Source: Saccharomycopsis fibuligera x Saccharomycopsis cf. fibuligera (taxonomy: Eukaryota > Ascomycota > Saccharomycetes > Ascoideales > Saccharomycopsidaceae). Taken from it: a stretch of 64,000 nt of DNA. Each line of letters begins with the position of its first letter. The first letter of the stretch is position 1. The stretch covers positions 2,389,501 to 2,453,500 of the forward strand of contig CP012819.1 in the NCBI GenBank assembly GCA_001936135.1, in the 5' to 3' direction. Shown piece after piece: positions 54,648-63,812 of the stretch. Below the pieces are notes generated by a model. That model searched no databases. It was not told the origin of the DNA and was given only the letters and a program-made list of their open reading frames with translations. Position numbers and translations under genes: made by a program.

Positions 54648-55143
54648 TTTTTTTTTCATTCAATTCTGGTTTTATTTGTAATTTATTTATCATTGAAAGA
54701 TGGCTTTAATTTTATTATTTTTTTTTTTTTTTTTTTTTTTTTTGGTTTGTTATCTCACTTTTGGATGTTTTTTCTCTTATATGGTGCTTATTTCATTTCT
54801 TTGCTTTCTTGCCTATTCATATTTTGTTAATGTTCCATTTAGGTATGGGTATTAAGGACAATGGTTTTTTATTTTTTTTTTATTGATTTTTCTTAACGGT
54901 TTCTTCTATTTAGTTTTGTACTTTGATTTTCTTTTTCAATTTAGTATCCTTCTTGAATGATATTACTATAATGACATTCAATTGTAAAAGGCTGCCAAGT
55001 AAAAGTTATCTAGTAACAATTGTGTTCATTATAAATCGTTTCTTATCGGTTTAGCTCCGAAGTACCTACGTCATTTACCACATCACGAAGCAAATCATGA
55101 ATTACACACAGAAAAGGACATATGCAAGAAAATATATGATATT
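54648..55143. other. T-rich convergent intergenic region
   Basis: Shared 3' flanks of RIM21 (+) and POA1 (-), with a T tract at 54718-54743 just after the RIM21 stop. No gene is visible. Confidence 0.55.
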
Positions 55144-55755
55144 CTAATCCAAGGTTAACACCTTGAAATTAAAAAACTTTTCGTGTTTTTTCAAAACCCA
55201 CTCTGTATCTTCCCAAGGCGTTTGAAATATTCCTGAGTTTATCTGCGGCATGAATATATCCAATTTTTTCAGTTCTCCTGCGGATTTTTCGTATTCGAAT
55301 ACTTTTTTCAAATCTGCAATAGCCTGTTTTTCTGCTTCATCGTTGGTAATATTATACAAATCTTTTGGGTCACTAAAGAGCTTTGCTTCGAGATTCCTCA
55401 ATGCCCTATCAGTATTCTTCAAGATGCTTCCCGGAGAGTCGGCATTGTGGCCACCATGAAGTGAGGTAAACAAGCATACAATAAATTTTGGCGAGATGTT
55501 ATCTGCCGTTTTGATTGGCTTATTGCCCTTATCGTCTTTGGAAGTGGCAATAATCTGAGATAGTCCTAAGAGCTCCTTTGGGTCTGCTTTATATTTCTTG
55601 CAGTACTTTTCGTGGGCCCGCAATCCAGATCTGAACTTCCAAGCAAATCCGGCAGCAACGCCCCCGCCCCAAGAACCAAAGCAATTGCACGAATGCAATA
55701 ATATACTCGGGAAGGGCGTTACAGCAAATATATCACCTTTGAGATATTGGATCAT
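55144..55755 (-). CDS. POA1: ADP-ribose 1''-phosphate phosphatase (macro domain)
   Basis: A 203-aa protein starting at the first ATG, 55755 (MIQYLKGDIF). Poa1 dephosphorylates ADP-ribose 1''-phosphate, a by-product of tRNA splicing. It is one macro domain: YLKGDIF, ILLHSCNCFGSWGGGVAAGFA (the ligand-binding loops), KFIVCLFTS, and MPQINSGIFQTPWEDTEWVL, which matches the MPQINSGIFGVPW of S. cerevisiae Poa1 (177 aa). Extra length comes from two lysine-rich inserts. It is divergently transcribed from the HD-domain gene across 200 bp. Confidence 0.93.
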   Translation of the reverse strand: MIQYLKGDIFAVTPFPSILLHSCNCFGSWGGGVAAGFAWKFRSGLRAHEKYCKKYKADPKELLGLSQIIATSKDDKGNKPIKTADNISPKFIVCLFTSLHGGHNADSPGSILKNTDRALRNLEAKLFSDPKDLYNITNDEAEKQAIADLKKVFEYEKSAGELKKLDIFMPQINSGIFQTPWEDTEWVLKKHEKFFNFKVLTLD

Positions 55756-55956
55756 TTTAGCCGGCAAAAATAATTCTTTTAGTTAATGAGATGTGGTTAT
55801 CTTGATAAGTTGAAAGCTTAGCAGAGAGATGAACGAGGAGATTTATTTTTTTTCGTTCTTGTACTTCCGTTGCTTTCTTTTTCAGTTCGCATCGCATCAA
55901 ATTGGAGCGATTTTCCTGTAGTATAACTTTTCTCAGGCTTTATCAAACTCACTGAT

Positions 55957-56778
55957 ATGTTACCATTTCCAAAAGATAGATTTCAGGCTATAATTGGACA
56001 AACCGAAAAGTTTGTTAAACAGCATTGTGAACACTTGGACTCTGCCCATGACTGGGATCATGTCAACCGTGTCAGAAATCTCGCTTTGAGGCTCTATAAG
56101 CTGACTTTTCCTAATAATAACGGTGATAGTAATGAAGATATTGCCACGAGACAAATGGTGGAGCTCATTGCTTTGTTGCACGACGTAGGTGATTTCAAGT
56201 TTGGATACAATCAAAAGGAATTAGTCACTAGTTTCATTCAACCATTGTTTAGAGACTTGAAAGTTAGCGGCTTGCTGTCAGAACAAGAAGCGGATGAAAA
56301 GGTTAGTTTCATTCTTGAAGAGATAGGCTCTGTCAGTTGGAGAAAATCGTTGAAAAGTGATAAACAAAACAAAAATAACAAGAATAGTGACACAGAACAG
56401 CAAACGGCTGAAATATCAGAGCTGAAACTTTATGAATTCGTGAGCGATGCTGATAGGTTAGACGCAATGGGTAATATTGGTATTGCTCGTTGTTTCGCTT
56501 ATGGTGGCAGCAGACACTCAAAACTTTATGATTTATCAGTTGAGCCAAATACAAGCCTTACAAAGGAATCCTATGATGCACAAACTGAAAAACTACAAAA
56601 CGGAAAACCTGCTTTCAAGCAGTCGAAAAATAACTCGTTAAATCACTTTTATGAAAAACTATTAAAACTAAAAGACAGCTTGAAAACCGAAGAGGCAAAA
56701 AAGTTAGCAGTCATTAGACATCAAAGGCTAGTTGATTTCGTTGATGGGTTTTTGCAGGAAGTTAAAGGTGAGGTATGA
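55957..56778 (+). CDS. HD-domain metal-dependent phosphohydrolase (YedJ-like)
   Basis: A 273-aa protein with metal-binding motifs in order: HDWDH (31-35), HD in LLHDVGDFKF (75-76) and SDADRLDAMGNIGIARCF (163-180). This set fits the bacterial YedJ / fungal HD-hydrolase family of single-domain phosphohydrolases. The substrate is unknown, nucleotides being a plausible guess from the HD superfamily. A Lys/Asn-rich linker (about 133-150) is an insertion compared with bacterial members. I do not recall a direct S. cerevisiae orthologue. The shared bidirectional promoter with POA1, a nucleotide-type phosphatase, is suggestive but may be chance. Confidence 0.8.
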   Translation: MLPFPKDRFQAIIGQTEKFVKQHCEHLDSAHDWDHVNRVRNLALRLYKLTFPNNNGDSNEDIATRQMVELIALLHDVGDFKFGYNQKELVTSFIQPLFRDLKVSGLLSEQEADEKVSFILEEIGSVSWRKSLKSDKQNKNNKNSDTEQQTAEISELKLYEFVSDADRLDAMGNIGIARCFAYGGSRHSKLYDLSVEPNTSLTKESYDAQTEKLQNGKPAFKQSKNNSLNHFYEKLLKLKDSLKTEEAKKLAVIRHQRLVDFVDGFLQEVKGEV

Positions 56779-56823
56779 ATAATTTTCTTAGTTCTTTATA
56801 TATATATTGCATGCTCTATTAAC

Positions 56824-57504
56824 CTATTTGGCCAAGTCCCATCCCTTTTTCAATCTTTTTGTAGCCACTTCCCCATCTGCAGAGCCTAATTCCTCTATTA
56901 ATAGCTTGCGAATACCAATCCATGTATTTTCGCTTATCGAAAGCTGAGCTTCTGGCTCTTTTTTGGTTGCTGGGACAACTTTTTCGATATCTGGTTCTGG
57001 GGTTTGTTCTTGCGAAGGAGGAGCCGAAGGTTTAGAGTTTACCATGACCATGAATGACACTTCATTGTCTTTCACACCTTGAAGGTCTTGCAATTGAATA
57101 CTGTCTTGAGGAACTTTAGATTTCACCAAGAGTTTCACTTGAGTAGAGCTCAAAGTGGTATATTTGTCGTCATCGGTAAACTGTTTCTTGACGTTCTCAA
57201 TCAACTGGTCTTTAACTTGGTAAATAGTATTGTTGGCCTCACTGAAAAATTCGGCAGTAAACTTGTAAGGCGGTTTAATGGACTTGAATTTCAATTTGTA
57301 TTTTTCTTGTTTTCCAGACCCGTATTTTCTAGCATCATTAATGAAAAGAGTCTTTTTGGCAGGAGGCTTTGGAAAGGCAATTGGAAGCTGTTGGAGCTTG
57401 GAGAGATCTTCCTTGTAATCGTCGTTATAAACAATGCCGTTACTTTTTGCAGAAAGAAGCTGCAAGAAGTTGTCAACAAAGGTTTCCTGTGTTACAGTAG
57501 ACAT
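56824..57504 (-). CDS. GET5: Ubiquitin-like GET-pathway protein Get5/Mdy2
   Basis: A 226-aa protein with first ATG at 57504 (MSTVTQETFVDNFLQLL); the frame upstream begins only at a TTG. Get5 binds Get4 through its N-terminus and Sgt2 through its ubiquitin-like domain. It hands tail-anchored proteins to Get3 for ER insertion. The N-terminal Get4-binding helix is at about 5-20. A linker carries the PKPPAKKTLF motif. The ubiquitin-like domain is about 68-155 (LKFKSIKPPYKFTAEF, VKLLVKSKVPQDSIQLQDL). A Pro-rich linker follows, and the C-terminal homodimerisation helix ends in LKKGWDLAK, nearly identical to yeast LQKGWSLAK. It is divergent from TRF4. Confidence 0.93.
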   Translation of the reverse strand: MSTVTQETFVDNFLQLLSAKSNGIVYNDDYKEDLSKLQQLPIAFPKPPAKKTLFINDARKYGSGKQEKYKLKFKSIKPPYKFTAEFFSEANNTIYQVKDQLIENVKKQFTDDDKYTTLSSTQVKLLVKSKVPQDSIQLQDLQGVKDNEVSFMVMVNSKPSAPPSQEQTPEPDIEKVVPATKKEPEAQLSISENTWIGIRKLLIEELGSADGEVATKRLKKGWDLAK

Positions 57505-57692
57505 ATTGTTTATGATTTGATGGGAGAATTCAACAAAATTGGCTATTGCTAGGCGGTTGCAATGTGTCAAAGTGAAGATCAGAAGAAAAAAGTCAATGAA
57601 TATTCAGCTTCTTAGCTGCTTGGGAAACACTCATACACGTGACCTCATCTTGACCCACCAAAAAAAAAAAATTGCCAGGACAATAATCAATC

Positions 57693-57724
<32 letters not shown>

Positions 57725-57820
57725 ATGGGTCTACTCAGCTTGCAAGGACAGTGAATCAAGGATTTCAGCTAGCCAAAAGTCTCCAGTTTGTCAAAGGTAG
57801 AAGGCTGTGCGTACCGAACA
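57505..57820. other. Divergent GET5/TRF4 promoter
   Basis: A 316-bp shared promoter with CACGTGAC at about 57637-57644 and two A tracts (57660-57671 and 57693-57721). The central E-box and nucleosome-excluding poly(dA) would serve both genes. Confidence 0.5.
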
Positions 57821-59884
57821 ATGCCACCAGTTAAAAGAGCTAATTCATTTTTGAGCCTTTCTGAGGAAGTGCGATCAGAGGATGATTTATCAGACCATTC
57901 CGGAGATTATGTGAACTTGAACAGCACTGATGAACAAAATACAAGCAAAAACGACGACGATGTTTCTGAAATTAAAATAATTGACGTGGAGTCTGATAAT
58001 GAAAGTGATAACAGTAATGTTAAAGAGCCAAAACAAACCAAAGAGGAGGTAACAAAAGTAAAATTAGTCGACTCTAATCCAAAAAAGAGAAGTCTAAATG
58101 AGGATTTTTCAGACAGCTCTCAAAATAGCGGAGATGAACAACCGCTGAAAAAAAATCAAAAAGTTACCAATCAAAAAGTCACCAATAGTGAAGAAGGAGA
58201 GTTGGCAGCTAATGAGGATTTCATATCATTTGATTTTTCTGACGCCGAAGAAGAAGAAGAAGAAGAAGATAATGATGAATTTACAAATAACGATGAGAAA
58301 GATAATGACGCGATAGAAGTTGAAGAACGTAATGGCGAGAAAGTAACGGTGAATAGCGCATTCCCATGGGTATTGAATCATGATCATTCTAGGCAGAGAG
58401 AAATTGCTGATTGGCTTACTCTTGAAATTCAAGACTTTGTGCATTACATTTCCCCATCCAAGGAAGAAATTATTGTGCGAAATGGCTGCATTGATAGACT
58501 CAAAAGCGCAATAGAAAGCTTCTGGCGCGATAGCCATGTTTATGTGTTTGGTTCTTATGCCACTGATTTGTACCTACCGCATTCTGATATCGATATGGTG
58601 GTAAAGACCGATAATTCTGATGATGTTCGTTATTTAAAAGATAACCGCTCCAGCTTGTACAAGTTGTCAAATTATTTGAAAAACAAAGGCATTGTGACGA
58701 ATGTTGAAGTCATTGCCAAGGCAAAAGTGCCGATCATCAAACTAGTAGAAGCGGAATCTAAAATTCATGTTGATATTTCGTTTGAAAGATCTAATGGTCT
58801 TGAAGCAGCAATGGTGATAAAAGGCTGGCTAGATACTACTCCAGGGCTACGAGAACTCGTTTTAATTGTAAAACATTTCTTGTCTACGAGAAACTTGAAC
58901 AATGTCCATTTAGGTGGATTAGGTGGTTACTCTACTATATGCATGGTGTACACGTTTCTCAAGCTTCATCCAAGATTAGCTACGGATGCCATTAACCCTA
59001 TGAAAAACATTGGGGTTTTGCTTATTGAATTTTTTGAGCTTTTTGGCAAGAACTTTGGCTACGATAATGTAGCAATAGCGCCTGTGTGCCACGAAAACAA
59101 TGGCCAGCCGGGGTTTTTGAACAAGAATGCATATCCTGACTTACAGAATAGAAACCCGTTCCAGTTAGCAATACAAGACCCAAGTGATCCATCAAACAAT
59201 ATCTCTCGAGGCTCGTTCAATGTTCGTGGCTTAAAGAAAGCTTTTGCTGGGGCTTTCGATTTGCTTGTTGACAAATGCTTTGAGTTAGAAGGGAAAACTT
59301 ATAAGCAAAGATTGAATGAATCAATTTTGGGTAATATTATCAAATACAAAGGCGAACGTCGTGACTTCCTGGACGAGAGACATTTGGTGAAGAATTTGGC
59401 AGCAATTGAGAATCAAGTGCTCTATTTTGGCGAGGGTCGCAACAAGCGCAAGTTGGCTAGCGATAACAAAAACAAACTTAATGGAGTCTTACTATCTGAT
59501 GATTATGGTTTAGGAAGCGAGAGCAGCAGTGATGAAGACGAGGAAGACGACGATAGTGATAGTGATAGTAGCGTTCTGGAAGACGAAGACGATGATGAAG
59601 ATGAGAGTGAGGAAAATCACGAAGGTGAGAGCGATGATGGGTCCAGTTATTTGAAGACGCCCAAAATTTCTACTGTTGCTTCATACACCGAGAAGCCTCA
59701 AGTTGATAAGCTAATGGGCCTTGATGACGAAAGCGAGGATGAGTCCGCGAAGTCTAAAGCCGAGGGTGAAGAGGGTGGTGGTGTTGAAAAGAAAGCAAGA
59801 CCAGCAGAATCTAGCAGACCTGGATTCAGAAAGATGAAACGTGATTTTTGGCAGCAAAAGGGGAGCGTTGACTTGAGCTATTAG
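57821..59884 (+). CDS. PAP2: Non-canonical poly(A) polymerase, TRAMP complex (Trf4/Pap2)
   Basis: A 687-aa nuclear enzyme that adds short A tails to aberrant RNAs for exosome decay, with Air1/2 and Mtr4. The first ATG is at 57821 (MPPVKRANSFLSLSEE). The acidic N-terminus ends in an E-run. The catalytic nucleotidyltransferase core has GSYATDLYLPHSDIDMVV (GS at 244-245, Asp256 and Asp258) and the third Asp at 318 in HVDISFE. The PAP-associated domain follows (GGLGGYSTICMVYTFL, GVLLIEFFELFG-NFGYDNVAI, FNVRGLKKAFAGAFD). The C-terminus has long acidic Glu/Asp/Ser runs and ends RKMKRDFWQQKG. It could equally be the single orthologue of both TRF4 and TRF5. Confidence 0.93.
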   Translation: MPPVKRANSFLSLSEEVRSEDDLSDHSGDYVNLNSTDEQNTSKNDDDVSEIKIIDVESDNESDNSNVKEPKQTKEEVTKVKLVDSNPKKRSLNEDFSDSSQNSGDEQPLKKNQKVTNQKVTNSEEGELAANEDFISFDFSDAEEEEEEEDNDEFTNNDEKDNDAIEVEERNGEKVTVNSAFPWVLNHDHSRQREIADWLTLEIQDFVHYISPSKEEIIVRNGCIDRLKSAIESFWRDSHVYVFGSYATDLYLPHSDIDMVVKTDNSDDVRYLKDNRSSLYKLSNYLKNKGIVTNVEVIAKAKVPIIKLVEAESKIHVDISFERSNGLEAAMVIKGWLDTTPGLRELVLIVKHFLSTRNLNNVHLGGLGGYSTICMVYTFLKLHPRLATDAINPMKNIGVLLIEFFELFGKNFGYDNVAIAPVCHENNGQPGFLNKNAYPDLQNRNPFQLAIQDPSDPSNNISRGSFNVRGLKKAFAGAFDLLVDKCFELEGKTYKQRLNESILGNIIKYKGERRDFLDERHLVKNLAAIENQVLYFGEGRNKRKLASDNKNKLNGVLLSDDYGLGSESSSDEDEEDDDSDSDSSVLEDEDDDEDESEENHEGESDDGSSYLKTPKISTVASYTEKPQVDKLMGLDDESEDESAKSKAEGEEGGGVEKKARPAESSRPGFRKMKRDFWQQKGSVDLSY

Positions 59885-60058
59885 AGTACTTCGTTTGTTT
59901 AGGATTTGCGATAAAGCAGCCTTGGCTGAGAACGACAGTTATATTATCGTTGAATTACTGCGAGCTAATGCCAACTAGCAAGTAGTTACTGTTAACAGTT
60001 GCTCCACCAGCAAGACTGCTTTTGCTATGTATACATCTTTTCACAACAACTGTTACAT

Positions 60059-60092
<34 letters not shown>

Positions 60093-60501
60093 TTATTTTT
60101 TTATTTTTTTTTTTATTTTGTCAAACATATAGCCGGGGTTTCGTCATTTGTGCCTGTTTACATAAAACAGGATTCTTCTGTATCATATCTTTTCACGTGT
60201 TACTGTTATCTCATCTTTTGTTAACTTTTTGTTTTGCTTTATTTATCATTCATTTGTGCAATTTTCATTGTCATATCTAGCCATACATTTAGTACTATAA
60301 TATCATAGACACGGTCATAAAAGCTCTTTTCTGTCCAAGCAATAGATGACGGCCAAGAAGTAGCATCGATGTATGCTCCACCAACGCTTTCGTATTGTCT
60401 CTGCAAGGACAAATGTTACTGGCGATGAGTTGCCTTATATGGTAGAATGCACTGCTAGCTGCACTAGATACTAATCCTCGTTATCATGTTTTTCCTCTAT
60501 T

Positions 60502-60536
<35 letters not shown>

Positions 60537-61560
60537 CGTAGTGGAAGTGTTAATGAGTTACAGTGCCCACTTGTAAATCTTAACCTATACAGCCTCAGCC
60601 ACAAATATGTCTCTGTCTTGCCACTATCAAGATTGTCTGAGTTTACAATTGACATTCACAGAGTCACCACAGAATTTGATCGGCGGAGATGAGAATGCTG
60701 CACGACAAATTTTGGAAAGAACATAATGCAAACACAGATAATCTGAGATTTAGAACTTACGGAGTACTTCATACTCAGTAACTAGGACAGCCTTCTCGTA
60801 TCACAGGGAAAAGTGTGACGCGTTCGAGATACAATAAGGCTAGGTGCTACTGAGTCAGTTTCTGGTCCAGCGAGTGCTGATAAACTTGGACATTTAATTG
60901 AAAGTGTAAAATCCAACATGGTACTTATCATTGTATACGTATCTCATACCTTTTTGCTTTTCTGTTTGTTTTGTTCAATATTTTGGCTATTGTGCATACA
61001 CGCTAGTGTGCGGGAAAGCTGTGTATAGAATTGTCAGACACGCATCTCCGTCTGGCCGCCTCCCCTGTCGAAGCGCAGATCTTATCGGATGAAACAAAGA
61101 CAATTGACATTTGTCATAGGGGATATTGGTTGGTGGTGCCTGTATTTGAAAATCGATACGTGGGTGTTTCAAGAAAAACATTAGACTATTGTTGAATTAC
61201 AACGAGGACACCGTAAATTGGTAGGACTTTTAAACTTAAATAACAAATTAAAAGGCACTAAGTCTAATGCGCTGTAGTTAGTTGCTTTTACCCTAAGTGG
61301 GCAACAGATACAATTAATTTAGGTCCCGAGTACAATTCTCTGACCAAGGTTGTGCCTGCCTTGCCATCTCATGCTTTTCTAACGTCTAACATCTCCATCT
61401 TTTGCAGCTGTCAGATTCTCTACTTTTTGCAAAAGCCTTTAGTTGAATAAATTGGCAGACACGACTGACAGCTTGCAGCAGACTCCAATCTCCAAATAGC
61501 ATGATGAAACATGGTAGGTGGTACCAGTACCACGAAAGTCAGCTAGTTATCAAGGGCTAC

Positions 61561-61598
<38 letters not shown>

Positions 61599-61888
61599 TT
61601 ATTAAAATCATTAAACATAATATTAAACCATAAACGCAAGTAGTAAACTGAAATCGAAAAACAGACAACAAAAAGAAAAGCAGCCGGAAAGAAAAACATA
61701 ATAGTGTGATAAACATAAAGTATAGTATAGTAATGCACATGAAGAATGAAAAGAACTATAATAATAACAGTACCACTAGCATTTGCAGTAGCAGTAGCTG
61801 CGATAGTAGTATCGTGAAATCGTAACAAATTCCTTTGACAGAAGATAATATCTTAACATCGAATAGGAACTTTGAAAAACCCATAAGT
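59885..61888. other. 2.0-kb gene-free convergent region with three T tracts
   Basis: Shared 3' flanks of TRF4 (+) and the cyclin gene (-). T tracts lie at 60060-60090, 60503-60536 and 61564-61596. Short frames here are mostly poly-Phe or poly-Lys translations of those tracts. No gene or RNA is recognised. Confidence 0.6.
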
Positions 61889-63184
61889 CTAAACATAAGC
61901 AATATTTTCGCTTATCACTGAGATACCGTTGCTGAATGGGTTCTTGAACTTTCTTGGAATTCCATAGTTGGAAGAGTTGCTATTGAGTGGCACGACCATG
62001 TGGGAGCCTCTCATGGTTCTACTGGACTTGGCACTATTGCCAGGGGTGTTGTTTGGCATGGAACGCCAGAAGAATTCGTCATCTGGAGAGTTCACCGCTG
62101 AAGAAGCGGAAGACGACGACGAAGAATAGCAGGAGGAGGAAGTAGACATGGCAAACGTCTCGCTGGACACGGATGACACCGAAGAGCAGCTGCTGCTAGT
62201 GGATGGAGCACAAGACAAGTTGGAGGACGTTGAGCTTGAAGAGGAAATGGAAAAGTTTTGTGGTTTGTGGTAAGCTGTGCTGGCAGCAAGCTGTGGGTTA
62301 GCCATGCGGCCAGAGGCTGCTGGCACACTGTGGAGCCTGGTTTGCTGAGATCTTGGGCCAAAGGAGACGTTTGGCTGGGAGTGGGAATGGGTTGGAATTG
62401 CCGGCATGGTTGGCAAGCGAGATAATGGCTGTGGGTGATGCTGTTTTTGCTGGGAAGGAAGCTGGGGCAACGACGGGAACTTTCTGAGCTGGCCGGCGCC
62501 TCTCTGGGAGGCTCTTGGAAGAGGCTTGCTAGAGGACATCATAAAGCTCTTGCTGGTGCTGGTGCTGGTGGTGCTGTTAGAGAGACCTTCGCTTGGTCTT
62601 GGAGGAGAGCTGATTTTCTGCTGTCTGAGGAAGTTTTTCAACTTCACGACGTTCTTGATCTCCTGCTTGATTGGGGCCAAGAAGTCTCGCAAGACGTAGA
62701 CGAGGTCGTGGCTGGTTACTGTGATATCCCAGTCGAGCAAGAACAACAACTGTCTTTCCATCTCGTTGATCTCGTGGGTAGCGAATAGGCCGTCGGTGTA
62801 TTTTGCCCAGTGCTTGTTTTTGGGAGAAGCGTCGTTGTGGAACTTGGCGCTGAGGATCAAGCAGGCCAAGAAGATTCTGTGTCTGGAGCTCGGGTCCTGG
62901 GCAGAGGCCCCCTGCGGAAGCTTCTCGTTGAGCTTCTTCAAGTAGACCAAGGTGGCCATCAACGTGCCAGTGAACACATTGGTGTACTTGACGAGCTTGG
63001 AGATGAAGGTGTACAAGGAGGGAAGCGGAGAGCCGGGACTGCCCGTGGGAGAAGAGGGAGGCGACGGGTAGGAGTCCTGGACACAGCACGGCAACACCTT
63101 GAGAGTGCTGTTCACCAAGCACTGGAGCATCTGGTTGTTGACCGGCTGGTTCAAGAAAAGGTGAAGGGCCTGGGAGTTGGACAT
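61889..63184 (-). CDS. Pho85 G1 cyclin of the Pcl1/Pcl2 type
   Basis: A 431-aa cyclin that would activate the Pho85 kinase in G1 and polarised growth. The conserved start is the ATG at 63184 (MSNSQALHLFLNQPVNNQMLQCL). The frame stays open to an ATG at 63346, but that codon lies inside a TA-repeat that looks like the promoter. The Pcl cyclin box covers about residues 10-190: VLPCCVQDSYPSPPSSP, LYTFISKLVKYTNVFTGTLMATLVYL, RHRIFLACLILSAKFHNDASPKNKHWAKYTDGLF, and EINEMERQLLFLLDWDI. The C-terminal half is Ser/Pro-rich and disordered, with many SP sites. Codons are GC-rich yet I find no CTG in the stretches I read. Confidence 0.9.
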   Translation of the reverse strand: MSNSQALHLFLNQPVNNQMLQCLVNSTLKVLPCCVQDSYPSPPSSPTGSPGSPLPSLYTFISKLVKYTNVFTGTLMATLVYLKKLNEKLPQGASAQDPSSRHRIFLACLILSAKFHNDASPKNKHWAKYTDGLFATHEINEMERQLLFLLDWDITVTSHDLVYVLRDFLAPIKQEIKNVVKLKNFLRQQKISSPPRPSEGLSNSTTSTSTSKSFMMSSSKPLPRASQRGAGQLRKFPSLPQLPSQQKQHHPQPLSRLPTMPAIPTHSHSQPNVSFGPRSQQTRLHSVPAASGRMANPQLAASTAYHKPQNFSISSSSSTSSNLSCAPSTSSSCSSVSSVSSETFAMSTSSSCYSSSSSSASSAVNSPDDEFFWRSMPNNTPGNSAKSSRTMRGSHMVVPLNSNSSNYGIPRKFKNPFSNGISVISENIAYV

Positions 63185-63344
63185 GGCAGCTGGCGGAGGG
63201 AGTGCGAGGGAGTGTGAGGCAGTAGTGGCAAGGCAAAGCAGACAAGGAGAGAACGACAAGAAGGGAATGTCAGTGGAAGGCCTTGGGAGAAACAGAGAAC
63301 ACTGAGCCAAAAGAAGATCAGCCCAAGAGCACCGTCCGAAGGTC

Positions 63345-63362
63345 ATATATATATATATATAT
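63345..63362 (-). promoter_or_regulatory. TA-repeat, likely TATA element of the cyclin gene
   Basis: A run of TA dinucleotides about 160 bp upstream of the cyclin ATG. It overlaps the more distal in-frame ATG at 63346, which argues against that start. Confidence 0.45.
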
Positions 63363-63781
63363 ACAGATAGATAGACATATATACATATATCTACAACCTG
63401 CCAGAGGTACTAATGGAGCTCTGCAGGCAGAGAAGAGTGAAAAAAACAGGCAGGCTGCTGCGTCATGCAAGGAGTGGCAGGAAACGAGGACGCTATTGCG
63501 CAAACGTGCGCAAACATGCGCCATCCTGCGCCGTGCCGCAGGATGGCAGGTACTGTGCCGGTAGACGCGGTGGGAGCAGGATCCCGCGTCATTGTGCAGC
63601 AAAACCACAACAGAAACCTGCTTACGTAACAGGGCTGCAAAGCCTTGGTAATACATCGTGCTCGGCTTAGCTAAGGCCCCGCGGCGGGCGCCCCTGCGTG
63701 CCTTCGTTGAGCCTCCCGCCTCGACAAAGGCACCGCACAAGCAGGGCACAAGCTGGGCAGCAGTCTGGCCCACAGTGACTG

Positions 63782-63812
63782 CTGCTCGACCCCGGCGGCC
63801 GGGGTCGAGCAG
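63782..63812. repeat. 31-bp GC-rich palindrome
   Basis: The arms CTGCTCGACCCCGGC (63782-63796) and GCCGGGGTCGAGCAG (63798-63812) are exact reverse complements around a single G. It lies about 600 bp upstream of the cyclin gene in GC-rich sequence. It may be a dimeric protein-binding site or a cruciform-forming sequence. Confidence 0.8.

Noticed and set aside
60000-60300. Poly-Phe containing frames
   Set aside because: They are translations of the T tracts and have no conserved features.
63185-63346. N-terminal extension of the cyclin
   Set aside because: The distal ATG lies in the TA-repeat that is probably the promoter. The conserved cyclin N-terminus begins at 63184.
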